64,000 nt of DNA from JTS-AC122 sp050246015 (GTDB lineage Bacteria > Planctomycetota > Phycisphaerae > Phycisphaerales > UBA1924): contig JBFWWU010000002.1 of assembly GCA_050246015.1 (NCBI GenBank), positions 62,001 to 126,000 of the forward strand. Reading direction: 5' to 3'. Positions 29,282 through 39,058 of the stretch are shown piece after piece. Below the pieces are notes generated by a model. The model saw only the letters and a list, made by a program, of their open reading frames with translations. It made no database searches and was not told the DNA's origin. The translations under genes were made by a program, and so were the position numbers. Each line of letters begins with the position of its first letter. The stretch's first letter is position 1.

Positions 29282-29992
29282 TCATTCGCGAAGGGCCGCG
29301 CCCAGCGATTGGGCGAGCACGCGGCATACCTCGCGCCGGGTCTGGGCGCGGCCGACGAGCAGGCCGCTGTTCACCTCGAGTTCGATTCCGACGTATCGGC
29401 TCGCGGGGAACTCCTGACGCAGCGACGTCGTCAACCCGTCCGACGCGCCGCGGTATGGGTAGTTCCGCCGTACGCGAAGCCCCGGCTCGAGCGAGCGGAT
29501 GATCTCGCACCAGTGCACCGCGAGTTCGCGTTCGCGCCGCCTTGACGGGTCATACAGCAGGCCGATGTCCGCCTCGCGCCGCACGCCATCCAGGACCGGA
29601 GTGAATGAGTGCACCCCCACGTGGATGGCCGTCGCACCCTCGGCGGCCGCGCGCGCGACTCGGGCCCGGACGGCGTCGCGGTGCGGCAGGTAATACCGGC
29701 GCAGCACCCGCTGTTTCTGGTCCGGGGTCAGCCTTCTGGAAAACTCGCTGAACAACCGCGGATGGTGCGGCGAGCGATTCACTTCCACCAGCAGTCGCGA
29801 CACCCGCGTGCGGAGCAGCGCTCCCGCGTCCGGCAACTCGCGCGCGAGCCGCTCGGCCAGCCAGAGGGCGCCCGGGTCATAGCCGCGGTGGGTCGTCAGG
29901 ACGCGCGCCGTGCCTTGGAACAACCACGCATACTGGCGAGGGACGCGGGGGCCGGCATGCTCGCACGTCAGGATCAACCGTCGTTTTCTCAC
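29282..29992 (-). CDS. N-formylglutamate amidohydrolase-family protein
   Basis: 236 residues, compact. Family landmarks are LILTCEHAGPRVP at the N-terminus, RGYDPGALWLAERLA, RLLVEVNRSP with the conserved Asn-Arg, and AIHVGVHSFTP with the metal-ligand His. The reference enzyme hydrolyses N-formyl-L-glutamate in histidine breakdown; relatives cut other N-formyl or N-acyl amino acids, so the exact substrate is open. The start is a GTG at 29992 that overlaps the TGA of the upstream hydrolase (GTGA), so the two are translationally coupled. The open frame continues upstream, but only as Arg-rich shadow sequence inside that gene. Confidence 0.85.
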   Translation of the reverse strand: MRKRRLILTCEHAGPRVPRQYAWLFQGTARVLTTHRGYDPGALWLAERLARELPDAGALLRTRVSRLLVEVNRSPHHPRLFSEFSRRLTPDQKQRVLRRYYLPHRDAVRARVARAAAEGATAIHVGVHSFTPVLDGVRREADIGLLYDPSRRRERELAVHWCEIIRSLEPGLRVRRNYPYRGASDGLTTSLRQEFPASRYVGIELEVNSGLLVGRAQTRREVCRVLAQSLGAALRE

Positions 29993-31290
29993 CGCCCGAC
30001 CCCTGACTCCGCGGGTGCGCCGGCGGCCGGGGTAGGACCTGCGTGGGCGGGGCGACTTCGCGCCGTGCTCGTCGCGGCGTCGGTCCACGCGACGATCCGG
30101 TCGACCATCCGCGGGAGGAAGAAGAACATCAACTCGTGCCCGCAGGGGTACATCCACCGTTCGGGCTTGTGCAGCCCCTCGTACAACTCGAGTCCGTACT
30201 TGATGGGCACGACGTCGTCATCGCGGGCCAGGAGCAAGAGCACGGGTTTGTCGAGAATGGCGACGGCGGTGTGCGCGGGGTCGAGCTGCGTGCGCGATGC
30301 CACGCGGGTGCGGAACTCGGCGGCGTCGCCGTTCATGGTGCGGACCCTGAGCCTTCCGGAGTCATCCATCGGCTCGGTGGTGTACATTTGATCCGGCACG
30401 AAGCCGGAGCGCATCCGCCCGTCGAGGACGGCGCTGTAGACATTGCTGGCGCCGCCGATCAGGATGCAGGCCGCGACGCGGTCTCGCAGACGTGCCGCCG
30501 CCGCGGGCGCCGCCAGCGCGCCCGCGCTGGCCCCGATGATCACGATGGGGGCGTCACGCAGTTCGGCGCGGGTCTCGCTCAGATACTGCGCGATCGCCTC
30601 GGCCGCGTACGCCGACTCGCCCAGGTAGTTGTCGATCCGCGACCCAAAGGCGGCGGCGAGTTCATCCTCGGTCACTCCAAACTGGAGCGTTCCGGAGCCG
30701 GCGAAGAGCGTCCCGGGAAACGTGAAATACACGACCTGCCACCCTGACTCGTTGAACGCGTTCACGAGGCGCTGCTCGGGCGTGGAGAGCGACTGGATGC
30801 TCCCGAGCATGAGCACCATCCCGCGGGGCGTCGGCGTGGTGGGAGGGACCATCACCGCCGCGACGGCGTTGCCGTAGAGCTTGAAGGACAGACCGTCCAC
30901 GTCGCCGGTGGCGTAATGGGTGATGGTCGCCTGGATCTGCATCGCCTGGATGTCCGTGGGCGCGTTGCTCCGGAAGTATGCCAGCGTGTGCGAGCCGTAT
31001 TGCCGGAAGCGGGATTCTTCGGTCACGCCGTAGAGATACCCGTTGCCGTATTGTCCCAGGCGATCGACCGCCCATCCGTTGGCGTGCGGCAGATCGCTCC
31101 AGGGGTCGTCGGTCACGACCCGTTGAGGCCACTGAATCGCGGCGACCGCGGCGTCAATGGCGCGGCGATCCTGGGCGCCGATCCTTCCATCAATCGCGGG
31201 AGTGCGCGTGATGCACCCCGCGCCGGCCAGGCTCCATAGCAGGGCAAGGAGCCATGTGACCCATCTTCGGCGCAACGCCGCCTGATCCAT
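29989..31290 (-). CDS. Alpha/beta hydrolase lipoprotein
   Basis: 433 residues. The signal sequence ends in a lipobox (SLAGAGC), so it is a predicted lipoprotein. The core shows alpha/beta hydrolase features: PRGMVLMLGS and a WQVVYFTFPG strand, the nucleophile elbow VIIGASAGALA (GxSxG), an acid-bearing LLLLARDDDVVP and a final His in YPCGHELMF. This looks like a complete Ser-Asp-His triad. GGAGG lies nine bases before ATG 31290. The open frame continues far upstream through the start of carB on the other strand, but that extension is a shadow. It is coupled to the N-formylglutamate amidohydrolase-like gene, suggesting joint action on an ester or amide. Confidence 0.85.
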   Translation of the reverse strand: MDQAALRRRWVTWLLALLWSLAGAGCITRTPAIDGRIGAQDRRAIDAAVAAIQWPQRVVTDDPWSDLPHANGWAVDRLGQYGNGYLYGVTEESRFRQYGSHTLAYFRSNAPTDIQAMQIQATITHYATGDVDGLSFKLYGNAVAAVMVPPTTPTPRGMVLMLGSIQSLSTPEQRLVNAFNESGWQVVYFTFPGTLFAGSGTLQFGVTEDELAAAFGSRIDNYLGESAYAAEAIAQYLSETRAELRDAPIVIIGASAGALAAPAAAARLRDRVAACILIGGASNVYSAVLDGRMRSGFVPDQMYTTEPMDDSGRLRVRTMNGDAAEFRTRVASRTQLDPAHTAVAILDKPVLLLLARDDDVVPIKYGLELYEGLHKPERWMYPCGHELMFFFLPRMVDRIVAWTDAATSTARSRPAHAGPTPAAGAPAESGVGR

Positions 31291-31557
31291 ACGGCACGAC
31301 CTCCATCCCATCAGCGTACACGCGCGAATCCGCGCGCGAAATGCTCGCACTTTCTGGATTTCCACGCCGCTTCGCCTATCCTCGTGGAGTTTGCGCTGGC
31401 CCCCGCCGCTGCCGCTCCCGCCGCGGACCATCCGTCCGATTCGTCCGATGGGCGCCTCCGGGGCGGATGACCTTGGCCGAGCGCGATTGCCCCGCGTCCG
31501 CACCCGCTTCCCGCCTCCGGCCAAACGCCGCTCGCACGACCGCCCGAACCGCCGCCC

Positions 31558-34500
31558 ATGCCAAAGCGCACCGACATCCACACCATCCTCATCATCGGCT
31601 CCGGCCCGATCGTCATCGGGCAGGGATGCGAGTTTGACTACTCCGGAACGCAGGCGTGCAAGGCGCTTCGCGCCGAGGGGTACCGCGTCGTCCTGGTCAA
31701 CTCGAACCCGGCGACGATCATGACCGACCCGGAGTTCTCCGACCGAACGTACATCGAGCCGATCACACCCGAATCGGTTCGGAAGATCATCCAGAAACAG
31801 ATCGAGACGGGCGACCCGATCGACGCCGTCCTTCCCACGCTGGGCGGCCAGACGGCCCTCAACTGCGCCTGCGCGCTGTGGGACGACGGCACGTTCCAGA
31901 AGTACAACATCCAGATGATCGGCGCCGACCGGCGCGCCATTCACCGCGCCGAAGATCGACAGGCCTTCAAGGAACTGTGCGAAGGCATCGGGCTGAAGAT
32001 GGCCACGGCCCGGACCGTCACGACGCTGGACGAGGCGCGCGCGTTCCTCAAGCAGATCGGGCTTCCTGCCATCATCCGGCCGGCCTTCACCCTGGGCGGC
32101 TCTGGCGGCGGCATCGCGTACAACCAGGACGAGTTCGAGGAGATCGTGACACGCGGGCTGCGTCTGTCGATGATCGGGCAGGTGCTCATCGATCAATCGC
32201 TGCTTGGATGGAAGGAGTATGAACTCGAAGTCGTCCGCGACAAGAAGGACAACTGCATCGTCGTCTGCGGGATCGAGAACATCGACCCCATGGGCGTCCA
32301 CACCGGCGACTCGATCACCATCGCGCCCATCCTGACTCTCACCGACAAGGAATACCAGGCGATGCGGGACGCGGCGTTCTCGATCATGCGCGCTGTGGGA
32401 GTCGAGACCGGCGGGTCCAACGTGCAGTTCGCGGTGAACCCAAGCCCGCGGCCCGGCGCGGGGGGAACGAAGCCGTTCGAGATGGTCGTGATCGAGATGA
32501 ATCCGCGCGTGTCGCGGTCGTCGGCGCTGGCATCCAAGGCCACGGGATTCCCGATCGCCAAGATCGCGGCCAAGCTCGCGGTGGGGTACACGCTGGACGA
32601 ACTCAAGAACGACATCACCGGAGTCACCAGCGCGTGCTTCGAGCCGTCGATCGACTACATCGTGACCAAGATGCCGCGGTGGACCTTTGAAAAGTTCCCC
32701 GAGGCCGACGAGACGCTTACCACCCAGATGAAGTCGGTGGGCGAGGCGATGGCGATCGGGCGAACGTTCCTGGAGAGCTTCCAGAAAGCGATCCGCTCGA
32801 TGGAAGTCAAGCGCTTCGGGCTGGGACTGGACAAGAACGATAAGTGGCTGGCGGCGATGCGGGCGGTGGAGAAGCAGCAACTGGTGCTGGACGTGATGGG
32901 GGATCCATCGACCGCGGGCGCGCTGACGCCCCGGGTCGCCCCTTCGCCAACGGGACTTCGCACGGCCGACGGCGCTCCCATCGAATGGCCGATTGAAACC
33001 GAAAAACTGACTCGCAAACTGGCGGTCCCTTCGCAGGGGCGCGTGTACTACATTCGATACGCGCTCAAGATGGGCTGGTCGATCCAGCGCATTAGCGAGC
33101 TCACCCGGATTGATCATTTCTTCCTGGATCAGATCAAGCGACTGGTCGAGTTCGAGGATGTGCTGTGCGCGTACGCGTCGCTCGACGCCGTCCCGCGCGA
33201 GGTGTTGTTCCGCGCCAAGCAACTGGGGTATTCCGACGCACAGCTCGCGAACCTGTATCTGGGCGACATCAAGACCGAAACGATCCTGAAGGTCCGCGAG
33301 CACCGCCAGCGGCTCGGCATCGAGCCGGTGTACAAACTTGTGGACACCTGCGCCGCCGAGTTCGAGGCCAAGACGCCGTATTACTACAGCACGTATGAGA
33401 CAGGGATCCAGGCTTCGAGGGATCACGGGGGCGGGTCGCGGACACCGCCTGATTCCCCCCCGTCGCCTTCGCTCGACGATGAAATCCGGGTCTCGGGCAA
33501 GCAGAAGGTCATCATCCTGGGCGGCGGTCCCAACCGCATCGGTCAGGGGATCGAGTTCGACTATTGCTGCGTCCACGCGGCGTTCGCGGCGAAGGAGCTC
33601 GGCTTCGAAGCCGTGATGATCAACTCAAACCCGGAGACGGTCTCCACGGATTACGACACCAGCGACCTGCTGTTCTTCGAGCCGCTCACGCTGGAGGACG
33701 TGCTGAACGTCGTCGAACGACTCGGCGGAGGGAGGCGGGGGACCGAGGCGCTCGTGCGCGGGCTGATTGTACAGTTCGGCGGCCAGACGCCGCTGAACCT
33801 GGCCCACGGCCTCCAGAGAGCCGGCGCGCCGATCATCGGCACCAGCGTCGATTCGATCGATTTGGCCGAGGACCGCGACCGATTCGACGCGCTGCTCACG
33901 AAACTGGATCTGCACAAGCCGCCCAGCGGGATCGCGCGAGACCTTGAACAAGCCGTAGCCATTGCCGCCCGCATCACCTACCCGGTCCTGGTCCGCCCCT
34001 CGTACGTGCTGGGAGGGCGCGGGATGGAGATCTGTTCTGACGAAAAGGCGCTGCGCCATTACATGGCGACCGCCGTGAACATCTCCGAACTCGATCACGC
34101 CCCGGTGCTCATCGATAAGTTTCTCGACGACGCGACCGAGGTGGATGTCGATGTCGTCGCAGACTACTCCGCCACGTCGCCGGGCCCCGCGTCCGCCGAT
34201 GGCTCGTCGTCGATCATCTGCGGCGTGATGGAGCACATCGAGCAAGCGGGCATTCACTCCGGTGATTCGGCGTGCACCATCCCGCCGTGGTCGCTCGCTC
34301 CGGCAACGGTTGACCGCATCAAGCAGATCAGCCGCGATCTGGCGCGCGAGCTCAAGGTCAACGGGCTGATGAACGTGCAGATGGCGATCAAGCAGGCACG
34401 TCCGGCGACGATCTCGGCGGGCGATCGGAACTCGGCGGTCGGGCACGCCGCGGGCGAGGATCAGATCTACATACTCGAGGTGAACCCTCGCGCCAGCCGA

Positions 34501-35193
34501 ACCGCGCCGTTCGTGGGCAAGGCGACGCACATGCAGTGGCCTCGAATCGCGGCGAAGGTGATGATGGGCAGGTCGCTGGCGGAACTCGGCGCCACGGAAA
34601 TTGATCTGGGCGGCGCCGGATACTACGCGGTCAAGGAGTCGGTCTTTCCGTTCGGGAAGTTCCCGGGCGTGGACGTGGTGCTGGGCCCGGAGATGCGGTC
34701 CACCGGCGAAGTCATGGGCATCGATTCGAACCTCGCGGTCGCGTTTGCCAAGAGCCAGATTGCGGCGGGGACCAACCTGCCGCGCGCCGGCAATGTGTTC
34801 ATCTCGGTGCGCGAGCGCGATCGGGCGGCGCTGCTCGAGCCGGCGACGATGTTCGCCGCGATGGGGTTCGGTCTGTTCGCGACCGACGGCACTGGGAACT
34901 ACCTCATTGAGCACGGCGTCCCGACCACGATCCTGCAGAAGATCGGGTCGGGCGCCCGCCCGAACGTGATCGACCTGATGACCGACGGCAAGGTCCAACT
35001 CGTGATCAACACGCCGACCAAGACCGGCTGGCAGACCGACGAGGGACGCATCCGGGCCGCGACGATCCGGCTGGGCGTCGCGATGATCACGACGACGACG
35101 GGGGCGCTCGCCGCGGCCCGGGCGATCAAGGCGCTGCGTGAGGGGGACTGGGGTGTGAAAGCGATGCAGGACTACCGCGCGGCGCGCCCGTAG
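31558..35193 (+). CDS. carB: Carbamoyl-phosphate synthase large subunit
   Basis: Makes carbamoyl phosphate from bicarbonate, ammonia and two ATP, for pyrimidines and arginine. 1211 residues against about 1075 usual. Both ATP-grasp halves are present: the first with TILIIGSGPIVIGQGCEFDY, TLGGSGGGIAYN and EMNPRVSRSSALASKATG; the second with VIILGGGPNRIGQGIEFDYC, VLVRPSYVLGGRGMEI and LEVNPRASRTAPFVGKAT. The C-terminal MGS-like allosteric domain (FISVRERDRAAL...LFATDGTGNYL) is complete. The extra length comes from polar inserts at about residues 455-475, 620-640 (SRTPPDSPPSPS) and two in the second half. The glutaminase subunit carA is not in the window. Confidence 0.98.
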   Translation: MPKRTDIHTILIIGSGPIVIGQGCEFDYSGTQACKALRAEGYRVVLVNSNPATIMTDPEFSDRTYIEPITPESVRKIIQKQIETGDPIDAVLPTLGGQTALNCACALWDDGTFQKYNIQMIGADRRAIHRAEDRQAFKELCEGIGLKMATARTVTTLDEARAFLKQIGLPAIIRPAFTLGGSGGGIAYNQDEFEEIVTRGLRLSMIGQVLIDQSLLGWKEYELEVVRDKKDNCIVVCGIENIDPMGVHTGDSITIAPILTLTDKEYQAMRDAAFSIMRAVGVETGGSNVQFAVNPSPRPGAGGTKPFEMVVIEMNPRVSRSSALASKATGFPIAKIAAKLAVGYTLDELKNDITGVTSACFEPSIDYIVTKMPRWTFEKFPEADETLTTQMKSVGEAMAIGRTFLESFQKAIRSMEVKRFGLGLDKNDKWLAAMRAVEKQQLVLDVMGDPSTAGALTPRVAPSPTGLRTADGAPIEWPIETEKLTRKLAVPSQGRVYYIRYALKMGWSIQRISELTRIDHFFLDQIKRLVEFEDVLCAYASLDAVPREVLFRAKQLGYSDAQLANLYLGDIKTETILKVREHRQRLGIEPVYKLVDTCAAEFEAKTPYYYSTYETGIQASRDHGGGSRTPPDSPPSPSLDDEIRVSGKQKVIILGGGPNRIGQGIEFDYCCVHAAFAAKELGFEAVMINSNPETVSTDYDTSDLLFFEPLTLEDVLNVVERLGGGRRGTEALVRGLIVQFGGQTPLNLAHGLQRAGAPIIGTSVDSIDLAEDRDRFDALLTKLDLHKPPSGIARDLEQAVAIAARITYPVLVRPSYVLGGRGMEICSDEKALRHYMATAVNISELDHAPVLIDKFLDDATEVDVDVVADYSATSPGPASADGSSSIICGVMEHIEQAGIHSGDSACTIPPWSLAPATVDRIKQISRDLARELKVNGLMNVQMAIKQARPATISAGDRNSAVGHAAGEDQIYILEVNPRASRTAPFVGKATHMQWPRIAAKVMMGRSLAELGATEIDLGGAGYYAVKESVFPFGKFPGVDVVLGPEMRSTGEVMGIDSNLAVAFAKSQIAAGTNLPRAGNVFISVRERDRAALLEPATMFAAMGFGLFATDGTGNYLIEHGVPTTILQKIGSGARPNVIDLMTDGKVQLVINTPTKTGWQTDEGRIRAATIRLGVAMITTTTGALAAARAIKALREGDWGVKAMQDYRAARP

Positions 35194-35285
35194 ACGCGGA
35201 TGCTGCCATGACACCGCGAACGCGGTTCGACTCGGGCGGCCATGGTCCCCTCACGCGCGGTCGCGTGTGGTAACCCACATCCCGG

Positions 35286-35320
35286 AGCACCCGCTTTCGA
35301 CCCCTGGCGGTGCTTTTCTT
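35286..35320 (+). terminator. Intrinsic terminator candidate after carB
   Basis: AGCACC (35286-35291) pairs with GGTGCT (35309-35314) and is followed directly by TTTCTT. A six-base stem with a 17-base loop and a T-rich tail, 93 bases after the carB stop. No other gene lies in this 297-base gap before the subtilase. Confidence 0.5.
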
Positions 35321-35490
35321 GGATTCGGGGGAACCGGGCGGGGCTTGAGATTGCACATCCCGCCAGACAAGGTATTCTACGAGCGTGCCTGATTTCGCGC
35401 GCGGCGTGCGTTTGGGGGTGGTGCCCCAGGTCATCCGAGGCGATGACAAGCCACGGCCCCGCCCGGGATCGAATATCGGAGAAGACGCAC

Positions 35491-38400
35491 ATGGCTTCGC
35501 AGTTTCGCTTGGTCTCGTTCGCGGCGGGTTGTTCAATCGGTCTGTCGTGCCTGGCCGCGCCGGGCGCGGCCGGGGCCGGCGCATTGCCTGACGTGGACGA
35601 CGCCCCCACCAAGGCCACTTCCATCTATCTTCAGACGGGCGAGATCGACACGACCGCGCCGGGCGTGGGGGGCGACCGCGCGGCGCTCGCCGGGCTGATC
35701 AGGTCCGAGGCCGGCCGGCGTGGTGGCCGGCACTTTGTCGTGCAGTTGACGGGCGCGATGCGGCCCCAGTGGCGGTCCCGTCTGGCGGACGCGGGGATCG
35801 AACTGGGCGACTACCTGCCGATGAACGCCTGGATCGTCACCCTGGATCGCGCGGACGCGGCGAAGGCCGGGGCCCTGGACTTCGTGCGCTGGGTGTCGGA
35901 GTTCCAGCCCCAGTGGAAGACCGCGCCCGGGATCGGCGCCCGGATGTACATGACGGCGGAGCGGGCGGACCTCGCCGCGGCGGGGCAGGTCGTCGTCATC
36001 GTGACGCTGTTCAAGCACGCGGCGTCGCGCGGCGTGGTGGACGCGATCAGCGCGCTGCCCAACGCCCAGGTGCACTGGGTGGAGAACTGGGCCGGGTGCG
36101 AGACGATCTCGGCGACGATGAACCTCGCGGACGTTGGGCGGCTGCCGGCGCTGGCGCAGGTGGAGTGGGTCGAGGAAGCCCCGGACGTGGCGCCGCGCAA
36201 CGACACCGACCGCTGGATCGTGCAGAGCAACATCCCGAACGTGACGCCGCTGTACGCCGCGGGGATCCACGGCGAGGGGCAGGTCCTGGGGCTCCTGGAC
36301 ACGAAACTGGACCCGAACCACTGCTCGTTCCGCGACACGGCCAACCCGATCGGGCCGCTGCACCGCAAGATCCTCGCGTACAACACCAGCCCCGGCGCCC
36401 AGTTCCACGGGACGCACGTCTGCGGGACCGCGGTCGGCGACAACGGCGACAACACCGCGACCCGCGGGATCGCCTACCTCGGCAAGGTTGTCTACAACAC
36501 CATCCCCTCTTTCAACGAGACCAGCATGGTCACCGCCTGCACCACCCACCACAACCAGGGCGGGCGGGTGCACACCAACAGTTGGGGAGACGACGGGACG
36601 ACGGCGTACAACTCGCTGTGCCGGGGGATCGACGTCTTCAGTTACGCCAGCGAGGACGACCTGGTCCTGTTCGCCGTGACGAACCTGAGCGCGCTGAAGA
36701 ACCCGGAGAACGCCAAGAACCTCGTCGCGGTGGGCGCGTCGCAGGACACGCCCAGCCAGGGGAGCCACTGCTCCGGCGGCACCGGGCCGACCTCCGACCA
36801 GCGCCGCAAGCCCGAGATCTACGCGCCCGGGTGCGGCACCGTGTCCGCGAACGCCGGCACCTCCTGCGGCACGACGACGGCGACGGGGACCTCGATGGCC
36901 TGCCCGGCGGTCGCCTCCAGCGGGATGCTCGTGCGCCAGTACTTCACCGACGGGTATTTCCCCACCGGGTCGCCCACCCCGGCCGACGCGTTCACCCCCT
37001 CGGGGGCGCTGATCAAGGCGACGCTTCTCAACTCCGCCGTGGACATGACCGGGATCGCCGGCTACCCCAGCAACCAGGAGGGGTGGGGACGGGTCCTGCT
37101 GGACAACGCGGTGTACCTGAGCGGGGACGCGCGGCGGCTCCTGGTGCGCGACGTGCGCCACGCCGCGGGGCTCGCGACCGGCCAGCAGGCCCAGGTGCCC
37201 CTCACCGTCCTCTCATCCTCGCAGCGCCTGAACATCACGCTGGTGTGGACCGACCCGGCGGCGGCCTCGGGCGCGGCCTTCGCCGCGGTCAACGACCTGG
37301 ACCTGGAGGTCGTCTCGCCCGACGGGACGCTCTACCGCGGGAACGTCTTCTCGGCGGGGCAGTCGGCCCCGAGCGGCACGCGCGACGACCGCAACAACGT
37401 CGAGCAGGTGCAACTCGCCGCGCCGCTGCCCGGCGCGTGGACCGTGCGGATCGTCGGCGCCGCGGTGAACGTCGGGACCCAGGGGTACGCGCTGGCCGTC
37501 AGCGGCGACATCCCCCCCACCCCGTCGTCGGCGGGCGTGACCATCTCCCTGGCCCCCACCACCCCCCCGCCGGCGGTCGTGCCCGCGGGGCAGGCGGTCC
37601 CGGTGGACGTGGACATCTCGGCGGGGGCGGACATGGTGGTGCCCGGCTCGGCGCAGTTGCTCTACCGCTTTGACGCCGGGGCGTTCGTCTCGATCCCCCT
37701 GACGCCCGAGGGGGGCGGGGGCGGGGGCGGTGGGGGGCGGTACACGGCGACGATTCCCGGCGCGGCCTGCGGCGACCACCCGGCGTTCTACGTACAGGTG
37801 GAAGGCCAGAGCACCGGCGTGGTGACCTCGCCGCCGATGGGCGCGGCCGCGCCCTTTGCCTACGTGATCGGCCAGGAGACCGCCACGACCGAGGACTTTG
37901 AGGACCTGGACGACGCGGGGTGGGCCGGGGCGTGGGCGGGTGACACGGCGACGGCGGGGCGGTGGATCCGCGTCGATCCGATCGGGAGCGTCGCCGCCCC
38001 GGAGGACGACCACACGCCGGCCCCGGCGGCCAAGGCGTGGGTGACGGGGCAGGAGTCGCCCCTGGGGGGCGGCGCGCTGATCGACGTGGACGGCGGGACG
38101 ACGTCGCTGGTCTCGCCGGTGGTTGACCTGAGCGGCGCGCCCAGCGCGGTCGTCGGGTACTGGCGCTGGTACAACACCAGCACCGGGGCGAACCCCGGGA
38201 CCGACACGCTGCTGGTGCAGGCCTCGGCCGACGCGGGGCAGACCTGGACGACGATCGAGACGGTGGGCCCGGGCGGGCCCGACACCCAGGGCGGGTGGAT
38301 CTACCACCAGGAGACGCTGGAGTCCTACATCGCGCTCTCGTCGCAGGTGCGGGTGCGGTTCGTCGCACAGGACCAGGGGGCGGACTCGACGGTGGAGGCG

Positions 38401-38631
38401 GGGATCGACGACGTGACGATCCGCATCGTCACGTGCGACGGGGGCGGGGGGTGCCGCTGCGACTGGAACATGTCGGGGACGCTGGACAGCCAGGACTTCT
38501 TCGACTTTATCACGGCGTTCTTTGGGGGGGGAGGGGGGGGAGGGGGAGGGGGGGCGGACTTCAACGCCGACGGCGTGACCAACTCGCAGGACTTCTTCGA
38601 CTTCCTGGGGTGCTTCTTCGCGGGGTGCTAG
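35491..38631 (+). CDS. Secreted subtilisin-family (S8) protease with C-terminal GC-type dockerin-like pair
   Basis: 1046 residues. A signal peptide (FAAGCSIGLSCLAAPGAAGA) and a propeptide-like region of about 220 residues come before the S8 domain. Catalytic residues are D270 (VLGLLDTKLDP), H306 (QFHGTHVCG) and S468 (TGTSMACPA). After the protease come a jelly-roll domain (NDLDLEVVSPDGTLYRGN), a domain with VSIPLTPEGG, another beta domain ending EAGIDDVTIRIV, and the tail CRCDWNMSGTLDSQDFFDFI...ADFNADGVTNSQDFFDF...FFAGC. Two poly-Gly runs mark linkers. ATG 35491 gives the signal peptide; the open frame upstream is noise. Probably exported and surface attached through the same tail as the protein at 4553. 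Confidence 0.95.
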   Translation: MASQFRLVSFAAGCSIGLSCLAAPGAAGAGALPDVDDAPTKATSIYLQTGEIDTTAPGVGGDRAALAGLIRSEAGRRGGRHFVVQLTGAMRPQWRSRLADAGIELGDYLPMNAWIVTLDRADAAKAGALDFVRWVSEFQPQWKTAPGIGARMYMTAERADLAAAGQVVVIVTLFKHAASRGVVDAISALPNAQVHWVENWAGCETISATMNLADVGRLPALAQVEWVEEAPDVAPRNDTDRWIVQSNIPNVTPLYAAGIHGEGQVLGLLDTKLDPNHCSFRDTANPIGPLHRKILAYNTSPGAQFHGTHVCGTAVGDNGDNTATRGIAYLGKVVYNTIPSFNETSMVTACTTHHNQGGRVHTNSWGDDGTTAYNSLCRGIDVFSYASEDDLVLFAVTNLSALKNPENAKNLVAVGASQDTPSQGSHCSGGTGPTSDQRRKPEIYAPGCGTVSANAGTSCGTTTATGTSMACPAVASSGMLVRQYFTDGYFPTGSPTPADAFTPSGALIKATLLNSAVDMTGIAGYPSNQEGWGRVLLDNAVYLSGDARRLLVRDVRHAAGLATGQQAQVPLTVLSSSQRLNITLVWTDPAAASGAAFAAVNDLDLEVVSPDGTLYRGNVFSAGQSAPSGTRDDRNNVEQVQLAAPLPGAWTVRIVGAAVNVGTQGYALAVSGDIPPTPSSAGVTISLAPTTPPPAVVPAGQAVPVDVDISAGADMVVPGSAQLLYRFDAGAFVSIPLTPEGGGGGGGGGRYTATIPGAACGDHPAFYVQVEGQSTGVVTSPPMGAAAPFAYVIGQETATTEDFEDLDDAGWAGAWAGDTATAGRWIRVDPIGSVAAPEDDHTPAPAAKAWVTGQESPLGGGALIDVDGGTTSLVSPVVDLSGAPSAVVGYWRWYNTSTGANPGTDTLLVQASADAGQTWTTIETVGPGGPDTQGGWIYHQETLESYIALSSQVRVRFVAQDQGADSTVEAGIDDVTIRIVTCDGGGGCRCDWNMSGTLDSQDFFDFITAFFGGGGGGGGGGADFNADGVTNSQDFFDFLGCFFAGC

Positions 38632-38737
38632 GTCAGGCGGCGGGCGGAGATGGCGGCCTCGCGGGTGCCGGCGCGGGTGTCGCTGCGAGGGATGGGGGGC
38701 TGGGACGGCGGGGCGGACCCGGTCGCCGACACGACTC

Positions 38738-38782
<45 letters not shown>

Positions 38783-38859
38783 TTCCGCATCGCATCCGGG
38801 GGCTTCCGCGACTGGGTGGGGGAACGCCCCGCACGGCGTGGGGGATGCCGCATCTCGCT

Positions 38860-38878
38860 GGGGGGGCTCCGCCCCCCC
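38860..38878. terminator. GC hairpin with 3-base loop
   Basis: GGGGGGGC, loop TCC, GCCCCCCC: eight perfect base pairs. It lies 229 bases after the subtilase stop with no T tract. A structural terminator or REP-like element. Confidence 0.4.
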
Positions 38879-38972
38879 GGCGGGGAATCCCGCGTGAATT
38901 CTGCGGGCTTCCCCAAAGTCGATGCGGGATCCCGCCGATGAATCGCGGTGGCCCGCCCCCCCACCGCGGGCC

Positions 38973-39014
38973 GGAGTCCGCGACCTACGGACAGGAGTCC
39001 GCGACCTACGGACA
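38973..39014 (+). repeat. Tandem duplication of a 21-mer
   Basis: The unit beginning GGAGTCCGCGACCTACGG occurs twice back to back without mismatch, and a third truncated start (GGAG) follows. It ends nine bases before a hairpin that precedes the next gene. Confidence 0.85.
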
Positions 39015-39023
39015 GGAGCCCGC

Positions 39024-39058
39024 CGCGTCCGCTCGCCCCGCGAGCGTGCCCGGACGCG
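39024..39058 (+). promoter_or_regulatory. Nested hairpin before the 39073 gene
   Basis: An outer stem CGCGTCCG / CGGACGCG (8 bp) encloses an inner stem CTCGC / GCGAG with a CCC loop. It ends next to the AAAGGA ribosome site, so it could hold translation of the 39073 gene in check. Confidence 0.45.

Noticed and set aside
31291..33576. Long N-terminal extension of the lipoprotein hydrolase frame into carB
   Set aside because: Would lie on the opposite strand over carB; the signal peptide, lipobox and ribosome site at 31290 mark the true start.
35533..37161. 542-codon open frame opposite the subtilase
   Set aside because: Low-complexity, no domain-like sequence, mirrors the protease gene with its complete catalytic triad.
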